Under the pieces are notes generated by a model, which ran no database searches, was not told the origin of the DNA, and worked only from the letters and a program-made list of their open reading frames with translations. Below are positions 56,553 through 64,000 of a stretch of 64,000 nt of DNA, in pieces. The DNA is taken from positions 124,001-188,000 of the forward strand of contig CAKPXA010000001.1 of assembly GCA_934201845.1 (NCBI GenBank). Direction: 5' to 3'. Each line of letters starts with the position of its first letter. Positions within the stretch are counted from its first letter, which is position 1. The DNA comes from an uncultured Ligilactobacillus sp. (GTDB taxonomy: Bacteria > Bacillota > Bacilli > Lactobacillales > Lactobacillaceae). The position numbers and the translations under genes were made by a program.

Positions 56553-57653
56553 ATGAAGAAGCTTCCATTGAGATTTGCTGCCGTCTTCTGTGCGGTGCTG
56601 CTTTTGAGCTACGTCGTGGCTCTCTTCAGACCGGAGGAGAAGACGCAGGAGAAAAGCGAACAGAGGGAAACCAGAAGCTTGACGTCCCCAAAGGTCCATC
56701 CGCTTCATGCAAAGGGTTTGGCACGCTGTATCGGCGTGTCAAATTCTCGTTTCAGGGACCTTTTCGGAGAACCCGGAAGCAGGATTGATTCCGTTGAGGG
56801 TGTCGAATGGTGGAATTACGAGATCAACGGCAACGACTACGTCAGGGTGGGCATTGACAAGTACACGAAGAAGGTGTGTGACATCATCGAGCTTAGTTCC
56901 AGGCTCGACCAGCCGGTAAGCGTCGGGATGAAGATGAGTCAGGTTCTGAAGAAGACGACACTGTATGCCAACTTTGCGCTGGAAGTCAATGAGCAGCAGG
57001 TTCAGATCGAGCTTTCCGAGCACGACCTGAACAACCACCCGCTGGTGTCGTTTGACAATGGCAGCTATGCAATACTGGATTTCGCGCCAGGAAGGGGCAG
57101 GAAGGTCTATGCGATACATTATCTCGACAGAAACGAGCTGCTGAAGGGCGAGTACTACAGGGTGCTGTCAAAGACGCCGCTGCCGTCGCGGTACACCGGC
57201 AGCATCGACTGGGAGCGGCATGACGATGAGTTCGGAAATGACCTGGTCAGTCAGTTGAACGTCAAGAGGCTCCAGGCGGGGCGCGTTCCTGTCGAGTGTG
57301 ACTACAACGCCGGCTGCACTGCGCTTGACGTGCTGAATCTGCTGACGGAAAGCCCGGAGAAGTACCTCGGAAAAGGAGAGCTTGCCAAGTACCGGCGCAT
57401 GCAGGCTGAAACGTTTGAGGAAACCGGAATCTTCTTCAGAGTACCCGGGAATGCCCCGAAGGCGCTGCTCAGGGATGCCGGCGTGCCGAAGGAATTCAGC
57501 GTGTACGTCGTGGGGCCGGTCTTGACAAATACAGTGTTTTATACTGATAATAAGTTGTATGAAAGCGTCTGGAAGCCCCTGTGCAGCCCGAAGACCGGGA
57601 AGGTCGGGGTGGCTTTCAGGAAGACTCTGGCCGTTATCGTGGTCGGAAATTAG
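56553..57653 (+). CDS. YlbC-like exported protein with CAP-associated and degenerate CAP domain
   Basis: 366 residues. An N-terminal signal peptide or anchor (about residues 7-24, FAAVFCAVLLLSYVVAL) is followed by a CAP-associated domain (about 62-200, GVSNSRFRDLFGEPGSRI, GVEWWNYEI) and a C-terminal region of CAP/SCP type (about 225-366, VSQLNVKRLQAGRVPVECDY). The CAP histidines and EN motif usual in the family are not evident. It corresponds in position to ylbC of Bacillus (followed by ylbG-rsmD-coaD). Function unknown; probably on the outer face of the membrane. Confidence 0.72.
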   Translation: MKKLPLRFAAVFCAVLLLSYVVALFRPEEKTQEKSEQRETRSLTSPKVHPLHAKGLARCIGVSNSRFRDLFGEPGSRIDSVEGVEWWNYEINGNDYVRVGIDKYTKKVCDIIELSSRLDQPVSVGMKMSQVLKKTTLYANFALEVNEQQVQIELSEHDLNNHPLVSFDNGSYAILDFAPGRGRKVYAIHYLDRNELLKGEYYRVLSKTPLPSRYTGSIDWERHDDEFGNDLVSQLNVKRLQAGRVPVECDYNAGCTALDVLNLLTESPEKYLGKGELAKYRRMQAETFEETGIFFRVPGNAPKALLRDAGVPKEFSVYVVGPVLTNTVFYTDNKLYESVWKPLCSPKTGKVGVAFRKTLAVIVVGN

Positions 57654-57664
57654 GATGTGATTAT

Positions 57665-57973
57665 TTGGATTTTGAAATCAGGAAACGTCAGGGCGTCTTC
57701 GTCTACATGTACCATCTCAAGCAGAGCAAGCAGCTGCGCAGGTTCGGAACGGTCAGCTACGTTTCGCGCCGGATGAAGTATGCGGTCCTGTACATGGATT
57801 CGGCCGACGTTGAGGAAAATGTCAGAAAGATTGAGAAGCTGCGTTTTGTCAAGGGAGTCGAACTGTCCGAGCGGGCAAATCTGAAGACGGAATATGACGG
57901 CAGCAATAATTCCGGTTTCAAGCCGACGGAAGAGGACCGGGAAAAAAGCGAAGAAGCAGGTAAGAGCGAATGA
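57665..57973 (+). CDS. YlbG family protein (DUF2129)
   Basis: 102 residues, starting at TTG 57665 (DFEIRKRQGVFVYMYHLKQS), after AGGATGTGA. The DUF2129 core runs to about residue 75 (RFGTVSYVSRRMKYAVLYMD, VKGVELSERANLKTEY), followed by a charged tail. YlbG proteins lie directly upstream of rsmD in Bacillota and are uncharacterised. The longer frame from 57581 overlaps the previous gene and lacks a site. The stop overlaps the rsmD start (ATGA, 57970-57973). Confidence 0.88.
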   Translation: MDFEIRKRQGVFVYMYHLKQSKQLRRFGTVSYVSRRMKYAVLYMDSADVEENVRKIEKLRFVKGVELSERANLKTEYDGSNNSGFKPTEEDREKSEEAGKSE

Positions 57974-58527
57974 GAGTTGTAGCAGGTGAGTTCGGCGGCC
58001 GTCGTCTGAAGGCCGTTTCGGGAATGAAGACGCGTCCGACGACGGACAAGGTCAAGGAATCGATGTTCAACATCATCGGTCCCTATCTTGACGGCGGCAG
58101 CGTCCTGGATCTTTTCGGCGGCAGCGGCGGACTGAGCATAGAGGCCGTGTCACGCGGCGCAGACTCGGCGACGCTGATTGACCGCCAGTATCAGGCGATA
58201 AGGACAATCAATGAGAACATCGAAGTGACGAAGGCGAAGGAAAGATTCCGTGTCATCAAGGGTGATGCGAACAAGGTCATCTACAGGCTGGCCGGGGAAG
58301 GCAGCCGCTTTGACTATGTCTTCCTGGATCCGCCGTACAAGAAGCAGGAAATCGTCAGGATGCTTGGAGAAGTGGACAGGCTCGGCCTACTCAACGCCGG
58401 TGCCCTGATTGTCTGCGAAACGGACCAGGATGCAAGGCTGCCGGAGGAACTTGAGGGCTATGAGTTCATCAAGAAGGCGGATTACGGGATTACTGAACTG
58501 ACATTTTACCGTTATCAGGGGGAATGA
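57970..58527 (+). CDS. rsmD: 16S rRNA (guanine-966-N2) methyltransferase
   Basis: 185-residue Rossmann methyltransferase. N-terminal RVVAGEFGGRRLKAVSG and TRPTTDKVKESMFNII are diagnostic; the SAM loop is VLDLFGGSGGLSIEA and the catalytic motif DPPY. It modifies G966 of 16S rRNA. Overlaps ylbG and coaD by ATGA, so the three are translationally linked. ylbG-rsmD-coaD is conserved across Bacillota. Confidence 0.95.
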   Translation: MRVVAGEFGGRRLKAVSGMKTRPTTDKVKESMFNIIGPYLDGGSVLDLFGGSGGLSIEAVSRGADSATLIDRQYQAIRTINENIEVTKAKERFRVIKGDANKVIYRLAGEGSRFDYVFLDPPYKKQEIVRMLGEVDRLGLLNAGALIVCETDQDARLPEELEGYEFIKKADYGITELTFYRYQGE

Positions 58528-58529
58528 GC

Positions 58530-59012
58530 ATGAAAGTTGTTTTTCCGGGGACGTTCGATCCCCTTACGAACGGACACCTTGACTTGATTGCGCGCGCAAG
58601 GGGGATGTTCGACGAGGTCATCGTCCTTCTTGCCAAGAATACGAGCAAGAAGCCGCTGTTTACGTTCGAGGAGCGCAAAAGGCTGATTGAAGATGAGGTA
58701 AGCTGCTGGGACGACGTCAGGGTCATTGCCGCACCGCATGACCTGACCGTAAGCGTTGCCAGAAAGCTCGGTGCCGGCGCTGTGCTGCGCGGCGTCAGGA
58801 ATGCGGCGGACTTCGAGTACGAGAAGTCCATTGCCGCCGTGAACCGTCATCTGGCACCGGACATTGACACGGTGCTCCTGATGACTGATGAGAAGTACAG
58901 CTACATCTCATCAAGCATGATCAAGGAAGTTGCCGCGTTCAACGGCAGCCTTGAAGGACTTGTTCCGGAAAGGACCGCGAAGGCGCTGAAGGAAAAGCTG
59001 AAAGAGGTCTGA
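58530..59012 (+). CDS. coaD: Phosphopantetheine adenylyltransferase
   Basis: 160-residue nucleotidyltransferase of coenzyme A synthesis. The T/HxGH motif is TNGH at residues 14-17 within VFPGTFDPLTNGHLDLI; the ISSSMIKEVA motif is near the C-terminus. I chose ATG 58530 because it gives the standard N-terminus and follows GGGGGA at seven bases; ATG 58524 overlaps the rsmD stop and is possible. ylbL follows after four bases. Confidence 0.96.
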   Translation: MKVVFPGTFDPLTNGHLDLIARARGMFDEVIVLLAKNTSKKPLFTFEERKRLIEDEVSCWDDVRVIAAPHDLTVSVARKLGAGAVLRGVRNAADFEYEKSIAAVNRHLAPDIDTVLLMTDEKYSYISSSMIKEVAAFNGSLEGLVPERTAKALKEKLKEV

Positions 59013-59016
59013 TGCG

Positions 59017-60075
59017 ATGAAAGGGAGAAAGAAAGGTATCGGGAAGAGAATAATGCTGATTGCCGCAGCGGTCGTGCTGCTGCTGGCGTTTTTGTTTGCA
59101 CCGGTTCCGTATTATCTTGAGATGCCCGGCGCTGCGGAGAGCATCGCCAACTACATCAAGGTTGACGGAAAAAGGGACCGCCAGAAGGGCAAGTACATGC
59201 TGGTGTACGTCTCGGTCTGCCGGGCGACGCCGGCAAGTCTGCTGGCGAGCTGCTTCATGCCGTTCACGGACCGGGTTTCGAAGGCTGAACTGCTTGGAGA
59301 CTCCGATTCGAAGGAATACGACACCGTTCAGCAGTACTACATGGACGATGCCGTCAACGAGGCCAGGTACGTTGCGCTGAAGAAGGCCGGCAAGCCCGTT
59401 TCCCGCGAGTACGTCGGAATGTATGTCATGTCCGTTGCCGAGAACTCGGACTTCAGGGGCAGGCTCCGGGTCGGAGACGTCGTGACGGCGGTTAACGGCA
59501 GGCACTATGACAGTTCGCAGAAGTTCGTCAGTTCGCTTGCCCGATGCAGGAAGGGCAGCCGCATCGAGGTGACTTATCTCAGGAACGGCAGGGTACGCCA
59601 TGCAACCGGCAGGACCGTCATGCTGGACGGCGTTCACCGCGCCGGCATCGGCATCACCCTGGCTGACAGAAGTAAGGTGACGTCTCCGGTCAGGGTCACG
59701 GCCAACATGGAAGGAATCGGCGGACCGTCAGCCGGACTGATGATGACGCTTGCCATCTATCAGCAGGTGACGGGTGACAATCTGCGCCAGGGGAAGAAGA
59801 TAGCGGGAACCGGTACGATGAGCGCCGACGGAAGCGTCGGCGACATCGGAGGCATCGACAAGAAGGTCGTTGCCAGTTCAAAGGCCAGAGCCAAGGTCTT
59901 CTTTGCTCCGGACAATCCTGTGTCGGCGGAGGAGAAGAAGTACAATCCCGGTGCCAGGACCAACTATCAGGAAGCCTGTGCCGCGGCCCGCAAAATCAAG
60001 ACCCGGATGAAGATCGTTCCGGTCCGGACTTTTGATGATGCGGTCAGCTATCTGAAAAATCATAAAATAAATTGA
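59017..60075 (+). CDS. YlbL-like PDZ/Lon-type membrane protease
   Basis: 352 residues. One transmembrane anchor (about residues 12-32) is followed by a beta-rich part, a PDZ domain (about 130-205, GRLRVGDVVTAVNGR) and a Lon-like S16 serine protease domain with Ser238 (GGPSAGLM) and Lys283 (GGIDKKV), the catalytic dyad. The active domain is outside the cytoplasm. In Bacillus, YlbL degrades the division inhibitor YneA after DNA damage. Position after coaD is conserved. Confidence 0.92.
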   Translation: MKGRKKGIGKRIMLIAAAVVLLLAFLFAPVPYYLEMPGAAESIANYIKVDGKRDRQKGKYMLVYVSVCRATPASLLASCFMPFTDRVSKAELLGDSDSKEYDTVQQYYMDDAVNEARYVALKKAGKPVSREYVGMYVMSVAENSDFRGRLRVGDVVTAVNGRHYDSSQKFVSSLARCRKGSRIEVTYLRNGRVRHATGRTVMLDGVHRAGIGITLADRSKVTSPVRVTANMEGIGGPSAGLMMTLAIYQQVTGDNLRQGKKIAGTGTMSADGSVGDIGGIDKKVVASSKARAKVFFAPDNPVSAEEKKYNPGARTNYQEACAAARKIKTRMKIVPVRTFDDAVSYLKNHKIN

Positions 60076-60132
60076 AAAATATTGAACAGATTATCCATCT
60101 TTTTTCGTCTTTATATATAGGGAGGTGAGAAG

Positions 60133-60858
60133 ATGGATTTTTTTGAACAGGCAAGGGAGTTTCTCGAGGAGCACAGGGCGCTTCTTCCGGTTATGGTGGC
60201 GGCGGCAGTCTGCTGTCTGCTGGTGCCGCGACTTGGCGGCATTGTTTCGGAACAGTCGCAGGGAAACGTGCAGCTTAAGAGTGGTTCCGGATGTTCTTCC
60301 GCTGACGTCGTGAGCAGCTCTGCATTTTCACAGAGCCGGGCCATGCAGACGTCGGGAAGCATCTGCGTCGACGTCAAGGGTGCGGTCAGGCATCCGGGCG
60401 TTTACAGAATCGCCTCCGGCAAGCGGGTCGGCGACGTCCTGGGCCTTGCCGGAGGTACGGTTGAGGGAGCGGACACGAATCAGATCAACTTCGCCTTCAG
60501 GCTCGAGGATCAGATGGTCATCTATGTGCCGAAGTACGGTGAGAGTCCGCCCGTTGAAAATGCAGCGGCCGTAACCAGTTCCGCCGTTCAGACGCAGCAG
60601 GCTGATGACCAGTCGGCTGCATCCCGGACGCAGAATGCTTCAACAGGCCAGGATCAGGGCGAATCCGGCAAGATCAACATCAATACGGCGACGAAGGACC
60701 AGCTGACGCAACTGAGCGGCATCGGCGACAAGAGGGCCGATGACATCATCGCCTACCGCGAACAGCATGGCGACTTCAAGTCAATCGATGAGCTGAAGAA
60801 CGTTTCGGGCATCGGTGACAAGACATTCGAGAAACTGTCATCTCAGATAACCGTTTGA
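60133..60858 (+). CDS. comEA: Competence DNA receptor ComEA
   Basis: 241 residues. An N-terminal membrane anchor (about residues 18-38) is followed by an SLBB domain (about 75-140, VDVKGAVRHPGVYRIASGKR), a polar linker rich in Q, S and A and two helix-hairpin-helix motifs (about 175-241, INTATKDQLTQLSGIGDKRA). It binds incoming double-stranded DNA outside the membrane and hands it to ComEC. ATG 60133 follows GGGAGGTGAG. The AAATGCAGAGC motif occurs once within it (60317-60327). Confidence 0.94.
   Translation: MDFFEQAREFLEEHRALLPVMVAAAVCCLLVPRLGGIVSEQSQGNVQLKSGSGCSSADVVSSSAFSQSRAMQTSGSICVDVKGAVRHPGVYRIASGKRVGDVLGLAGGTVEGADTNQINFAFRLEDQMVIYVPKYGESPPVENAAAVTSSAVQTQQADDQSAASRTQNASTGQDQGESGKININTATKDQLTQLSGIGDKRADDIIAYREQHGDFKSIDELKNVSGIGDKTFEKLSSQITV
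60317..60327 (-). repeat. AAATGCAGAGC motif, copy 5 (inside comEA)
   Basis: Exact minus-strand copy of the 11-mer, in the comEA reading frame. Here the context GCTCTG-CATTTTCA-CAGAGC also forms a small dyad. Confidence 0.45.
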
Positions 60859-60887
60859 TGAAAAAATTTCTTTTGTCAAGTCAATTC

Positions 60888-60896
60888 TGATATAAT
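60888..60896 (+). promoter_or_regulatory. Extended -10 promoter of comEB
   Basis: TG-A-TATAAT at 60888-60896. It would transcribe comEB and comEC without comEA. Confidence 0.6.
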
Positions 60897-60932
60897 GGAA
60901 AATAAGATTAAACGATTGATGAGGTGTGGAAA

Positions 60933-61412
60933 ATGGCACATGACAGAATTTCATGGAATCAGTACTTTATGCTGCAGGCAACGCTGCTGTCGCTCAGAAG
61001 CACGTGCACGAGGCTGGCGGTGGGCGCAATCCTGGTCCGTGACAACCGCATCATTGCAGGCGGGTACAACGGGTCCGTCTCGGGTGACGTGCACTGCTTC
61101 GATGACGGCTGCTACATGGTCGACGGCCATTGCGTGAGAACGATTCACGCGGAGATGAATGCCGTTCTTCAATGCGCGAAGTTCGGCGTCGGCACGGACG
61201 GCGCCGTAATCTACGTGACGGATTTTCCGTGCCTGCAATGCACGAAGATGCTGCTTCAGGCGGGCATCCGGAAGATATACTACCTGCGTAACTATCACAA
61301 CGATCCCTATGCAGTAAGGCTGCTCAAGCTGAAGAATGTCGAAGTGGAACAGGTTGAGGTCGATCCGGCCAACCTCGATGCCGTATTGAGGAAAATCGAG
61401 CCGGACGGCTGA
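60933..61412 (+). CDS. comEB: ComEB, deoxycytidylate deaminase family
   Basis: 159-residue zinc deaminase. The zinc site is HAE (residues 72-74, TIHAEMNAV) plus PCLQC with Cys100 and Cys103; an allosteric-site-like segment GGYNGSVSGDVHCFDDGCYM fits dCMP deaminases. It converts dCMP to dUMP; the com operon location is traditional and it is not itself needed for DNA uptake in Bacillus. ATG 60933 follows GAGGTG at six bases. Confidence 0.93.
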   Translation: MAHDRISWNQYFMLQATLLSLRSTCTRLAVGAILVRDNRIIAGGYNGSVSGDVHCFDDGCYMVDGHCVRTIHAEMNAVLQCAKFGVGTDGAVIYVTDFPCLQCTKMLLQAGIRKIYYLRNYHNDPYAVRLLKLKNVEVEQVEVDPANLDAVLRKIEPDG

Positions 61413-61447
61413 CGACCGAACTAAGATGCTTCCTTGCGGCCCTCTGC

Positions 61448-63691
61448 ATGGCCGCCACCGGATTTGCCCTGGCTGACGGCCATGCGCTCTGGTGGGTCGT
61501 ACTGGGACTGCTGCTGCTTCGGGTCTTCATGGCGGGCGACGGAAAAATGCTGTTCATCTGCATCGTCGCCTGTCTTGTCCTTGCTGCCCGTTCGTGGCAG
61601 TGGCAGCGCAGTCTGCAGGAGGATGTCGCAACGTGTCAGACGGAAACGCCCCAGCATTTTCTGATTTATGCTGACCGGATGAACGTTGACGGCAATCTGA
61701 TGAAGTGTGACGCCGTATGGGTTGAAAGGGGCGAACGGCTGAAGCTGACGGCCTTTCTCAAGAGCGAGGAGCAGCAGAGAAGGCTTAGGTCGGCGGACCG
61801 GTCGTTTGTCGTCGAGAGCCGGGCGGATATTTCCGAAGTATCCGGACCGACGAATGAAAATGAGTTTGACTACCGTGAATACTGCCGCTCGCAGAACGTC
61901 TTCCTTTCAGCGTTCATCAGCGACTGGGGAAAGTGCACGGTTACAGTTTCGGAAAAGACGTCCGGCGCCGTTCTGCTGCTTCACGACCTGCGGCGCCGGG
62001 CAGCGCTTTTCCTGAGCAGTCTGCCTGAGCCGCTTGACTGGTATGCGACGGTCCTGCTGCTTGGCATGAAGACCGATGACTTTTCCGGCTTCTATGAGCG
62101 GATCAGGGAGATGGGGCTGCTTTACGTGTTCTGCCTGTCGGGGATGCATGTCTTCTATCTGGTGGAATTCCTGTCGGTCCTGCTGCAAAAGCTCGGGTTT
62201 GACTACGAGACGGGACAGCTGGCTTCGCTTTTCGTTTTGCCCTGCTTCATAATCGTCGGCGGCGGATCGCCGAGTTTGGTCAGGGCAGTGATGATGAACG
62301 TCATTTCAATCGGCTCAGCCCTTGTCTTCAGGAGAAGGGTCACGCCCCTGATGTCGTGGTCGCTGGTTCTTGGGGCAAGCCTCTTGATATATCCCCGCCT
62401 TCTTGCAGGATTCGGCGCGCAGCTGAGCTATCTGCTGACGCTTGTGATCATCCTGCAGCGGGGTGAGGGAACGCTTGCGGCAAATGTGAAGGTCAATCTG
62501 TTCAGTCTGCCGGTCATTCTGTATCAGACGTATCAGTGGAACCTTCTGACCTGGCTGTTCTCGCTGCTGATCATGCCGGTCTTCGAATGGCTCATTCTGC
62601 CGGCAACTCTTGTCGGTGCGTTGATCCGCGTTCCACTTGTCACAGACGTCTGCGCCGGAATCCTGTCCGGGGTTTCCGGCTTTCTGACGCTGCTTGCGAA
62701 GATACCGGCTAATGTGACGTTCGGCAGGCCGCCGCTGTTCTTCGTGCTGCTGATGCTCTTCATGGCTGCCCTGACGGAGACGGACAGAAACGGGCGCAGG
62801 CTGTGGGCTGTGACTGCCGTCAGCTATGGTCTGATGTTTCTGGTCATCCGCTGTCCGCTCTCCTCCGAGGTCGTGTACTTTGACATCGGACAGGGGGACT
62901 GCACGCTGATCAGAAGTGCCTTCAACAGGGAGGTCATTTTGATTGACACCGGCGGCAGGGTCAGCTTCAACACGCAGAAGTGGCAGGAAAGAAGCAGCCG
63001 GACAAGCGGGGAGACGATTGTGGCCAATTACCTTGAAAGCAAGGGAATCAGCCGGATTGACACCCTTTACCTGACACATCAGGATGCGGACCATACTGCC
63101 AACTTCCCGAGCATCAGCAGGAAGATTGACATCAGGCAGGTTGTGGTTCCGAAGGGAATGGAAAAGCTCGAGAGCTTTAGAAGAAGGCTTGCCGGGTCGG
63201 CAGTACCGCCGGACCGGGTCATCGGCGTCACCGCCGGCAGTCCGGGCGGAGCGGATGACCTGAAGCTGCTGCATCCCTTTGCGGAGGGGCAGGGAACAAA
63301 TGAGGACTCTCTTGTCCTGTGGTATGATTTTCACGGCGTGCGCTGCATTTTCACAGGCGACCTGCCGCAGGACGGAGAAAGGGAAGTAATTGCAAGATAT
63401 CCTGAATTGACGGCCGACGTCATGAAAACGGGACATCATGGCAGCAGGACGGCGACTTCACCGGAATTCGTGCAGAAGCTGAAGCCGAAGGTGGCGATAA
63501 TCTCCTGCGGGCGGAACAACCGCTATGGTCATCCGAACCGGGAGACGCTGGAGACGCTGGACAATGCCCGTGTGCCGTATCTCATAACGGCCGACTGCGG
63601 CATGATCGGACTCAGGAGGAGCATGTTCGGCAAGGCGCCGTATCTTTGGGAGTATTCCGGCAGTTCGGCACCTGGCAGTTCAGGAAGATGA
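61448..63691 (+). CDS. comEC: DNA uptake channel ComEC
   Basis: About 747 residues. An N-terminal DUF4131/OB-like region (about 1-170) with transmembrane helices is followed by the multispanning competence domain (about 195-460) and a metallo-beta-lactamase-like domain with HQDADH at residues 544-549 and GHHGSRTATSPEF later, thought to degrade the non-entering strand. ATG 61448 lacks a ribosome binding site and lies within what appears to be the first hydrophobic helix; the frame is open back into the comEB end, with CTG 61409 possible, so the true start is probably slightly upstream. Confidence 0.9.
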   Translation: MAATGFALADGHALWWVVLGLLLLRVFMAGDGKMLFICIVACLVLAARSWQWQRSLQEDVATCQTETPQHFLIYADRMNVDGNLMKCDAVWVERGERLKLTAFLKSEEQQRRLRSADRSFVVESRADISEVSGPTNENEFDYREYCRSQNVFLSAFISDWGKCTVTVSEKTSGAVLLLHDLRRRAALFLSSLPEPLDWYATVLLLGMKTDDFSGFYERIREMGLLYVFCLSGMHVFYLVEFLSVLLQKLGFDYETGQLASLFVLPCFIIVGGGSPSLVRAVMMNVISIGSALVFRRRVTPLMSWSLVLGASLLIYPRLLAGFGAQLSYLLTLVIILQRGEGTLAANVKVNLFSLPVILYQTYQWNLLTWLFSLLIMPVFEWLILPATLVGALIRVPLVTDVCAGILSGVSGFLTLLAKIPANVTFGRPPLFFVLLMLFMAALTETDRNGRRLWAVTAVSYGLMFLVIRCPLSSEVVYFDIGQGDCTLIRSAFNREVILIDTGGRVSFNTQKWQERSSRTSGETIVANYLESKGISRIDTLYLTHQDADHTANFPSISRKIDIRQVVVPKGMEKLESFRRRLAGSAVPPDRVIGVTAGSPGGADDLKLLHPFAEGQGTNEDSLVLWYDFHGVRCIFTGDLPQDGEREVIARYPELTADVMKTGHHGSRTATSPEFVQKLKPKVAIISCGRNNRYGHPNRETLETLDNARVPYLITADCGMIGLRRSMFGKAPYLWEYSGSSAPGSSGR

Positions 63692-63705
63692 GAGAAGGGG
63701 AAAAG

Positions 63706-64000
63706 ATGGCTACTGTCCTTGATGTAAGAAAGCAGATAAAGAACAACAGTATGAAACCGGTGTACCTTATCCTGGGCAGGGAAGGGTACTTTGCCGGAAT
63801 GATAAGAAATGAGATGCTTGCCACTCTGTCCGAACAGGAGAGGGACTTCAATGCAGGCGTCTATGACATGGAGGAGACGCCGCTCTCCACTGCGATGAAC
63901 GATGCGATGTCCGTTCCGTTCTTCGGTGACCGCCGTATAGTCATCGTGAACAATCCGTATTTTCTGACGGGCGAGAAGAAGAAGCAGAAGCTTGAGCATG
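63706..64000 (+). CDS. holA: DNA polymerase III delta subunit, N-terminal part (3' end outside the window)
   Basis: Starts at ATG 63706 after GAAGGGGAAAAG and runs off the window; about 98 residues are seen. The start (TVLDVRKQIKNNSMKPVYLI, LGREGYFAGMIRNEML) is the typical HolA N-terminus, in which the glutamine- or glutamate-containing loop LxGxExYF binds clamp-loader partners, and the middle has VPFFGDRRIVIVNN. holA follows comEC in most Bacillota, supporting the call. Confidence 0.92.
   Translation, partial: MATVLDVRKQIKNNSMKPVYLILGREGYFAGMIRNEMLATLSEQERDFNAGVYDMEETPLSTAMNDAMSVPFFGDRRIVIVNNPYFLTGEKKKQKLEH

Overview
The window is chromosomal DNA of a low-to-mid GC Gram-positive bacterium of the phylum Bacillota (Firmicutes). 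The evidence is the dcw order mraZ-rsmH-ftsL-pbpB-murE-mraY-murD-murG-divIB-ftsA-ftsZ-sepF-yggT-ylmH-divIVA-ileS, an Ile T-box riboswitch, an rpoY-rnjA pair, DivIVA with MinCD but no MinE, a PASTA-type PBP, a late com operon and several YlaN/YlbG/UPF0223-type proteins. The order resembles Lactobacillales and Bacillales, while the fairly GC-rich codon use would fit Erysipelotrichales; the exact family is inference. MurE has the DNPR motif and dapF is present, so the wall probably contains meso-diaminopimelate. This is almost entirely core genome; the unusual material is in the intergenic DNA.

Layout: 1-665 is the AT-rich 3' end of a restriction-type helicase gene, probably acquired. 0.8-8 kb holds folC, a HAD phosphatase, radC, a cold-shock protein, mreBCD and minCD. 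8-14.5 kb holds cardiolipin synthase, an alpha/beta hydrolase, a tiny opposite-strand DUF4044 membrane peptide, asnB, aspartokinase and a DUF3397-like protein. 14.6-29.5 kb is the dcw cluster, preceded by five GTGG/ATGG boxes at about 10-bp spacing that look like an MraZ operator. 29.5-32.6 kb is T-box-ileS. 33-40 kb holds dapF, a Nudix hydrolase, mtnN, a cysteine desulfurase, a DUF1831-like protein and mnmA, followed by a histidine phosphatase. 40-43.2 kb is a TPR protein and recD2. 43.7-48.1 kb is mainly on the minus strand (lipid kinase, RNase J, RpoY, peptide deformylase). 48.2-63.7 kb runs UPF0223-IMPase-typA-ylaN-ftsW-pyc-ylbC-ylbG-rsmD-coaD-ylbL-comEA-comEB-comEC, and the start of holA ends the window.

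The most unusual structure is a pair of intergenic arrays flanking mnmA (37102-37461 and 38839-39341). They are built from three kinds of 100-124-bp unit, each beginning with a conserved linker (CACACCTTGTCATAACTGGG or a close variant) followed by sequence that folds into one long nested hairpin. The order is alpha-beta-gamma before mnmA and alpha-beta-gamma-gamma after it, almost identical in sequence. The truncated linker closing the first array supplies a good -35 box for mnmA. A second recurrent signal is an exact 11-mer, AAATGCAGAGC, found five times on either strand, three of them in the small intergenic fraction.

The genes together cover wall precursor synthesis, elongation and division, envelope lipids, tRNA charging and thiolation, RNA turnover, DNA repair and DNA uptake.
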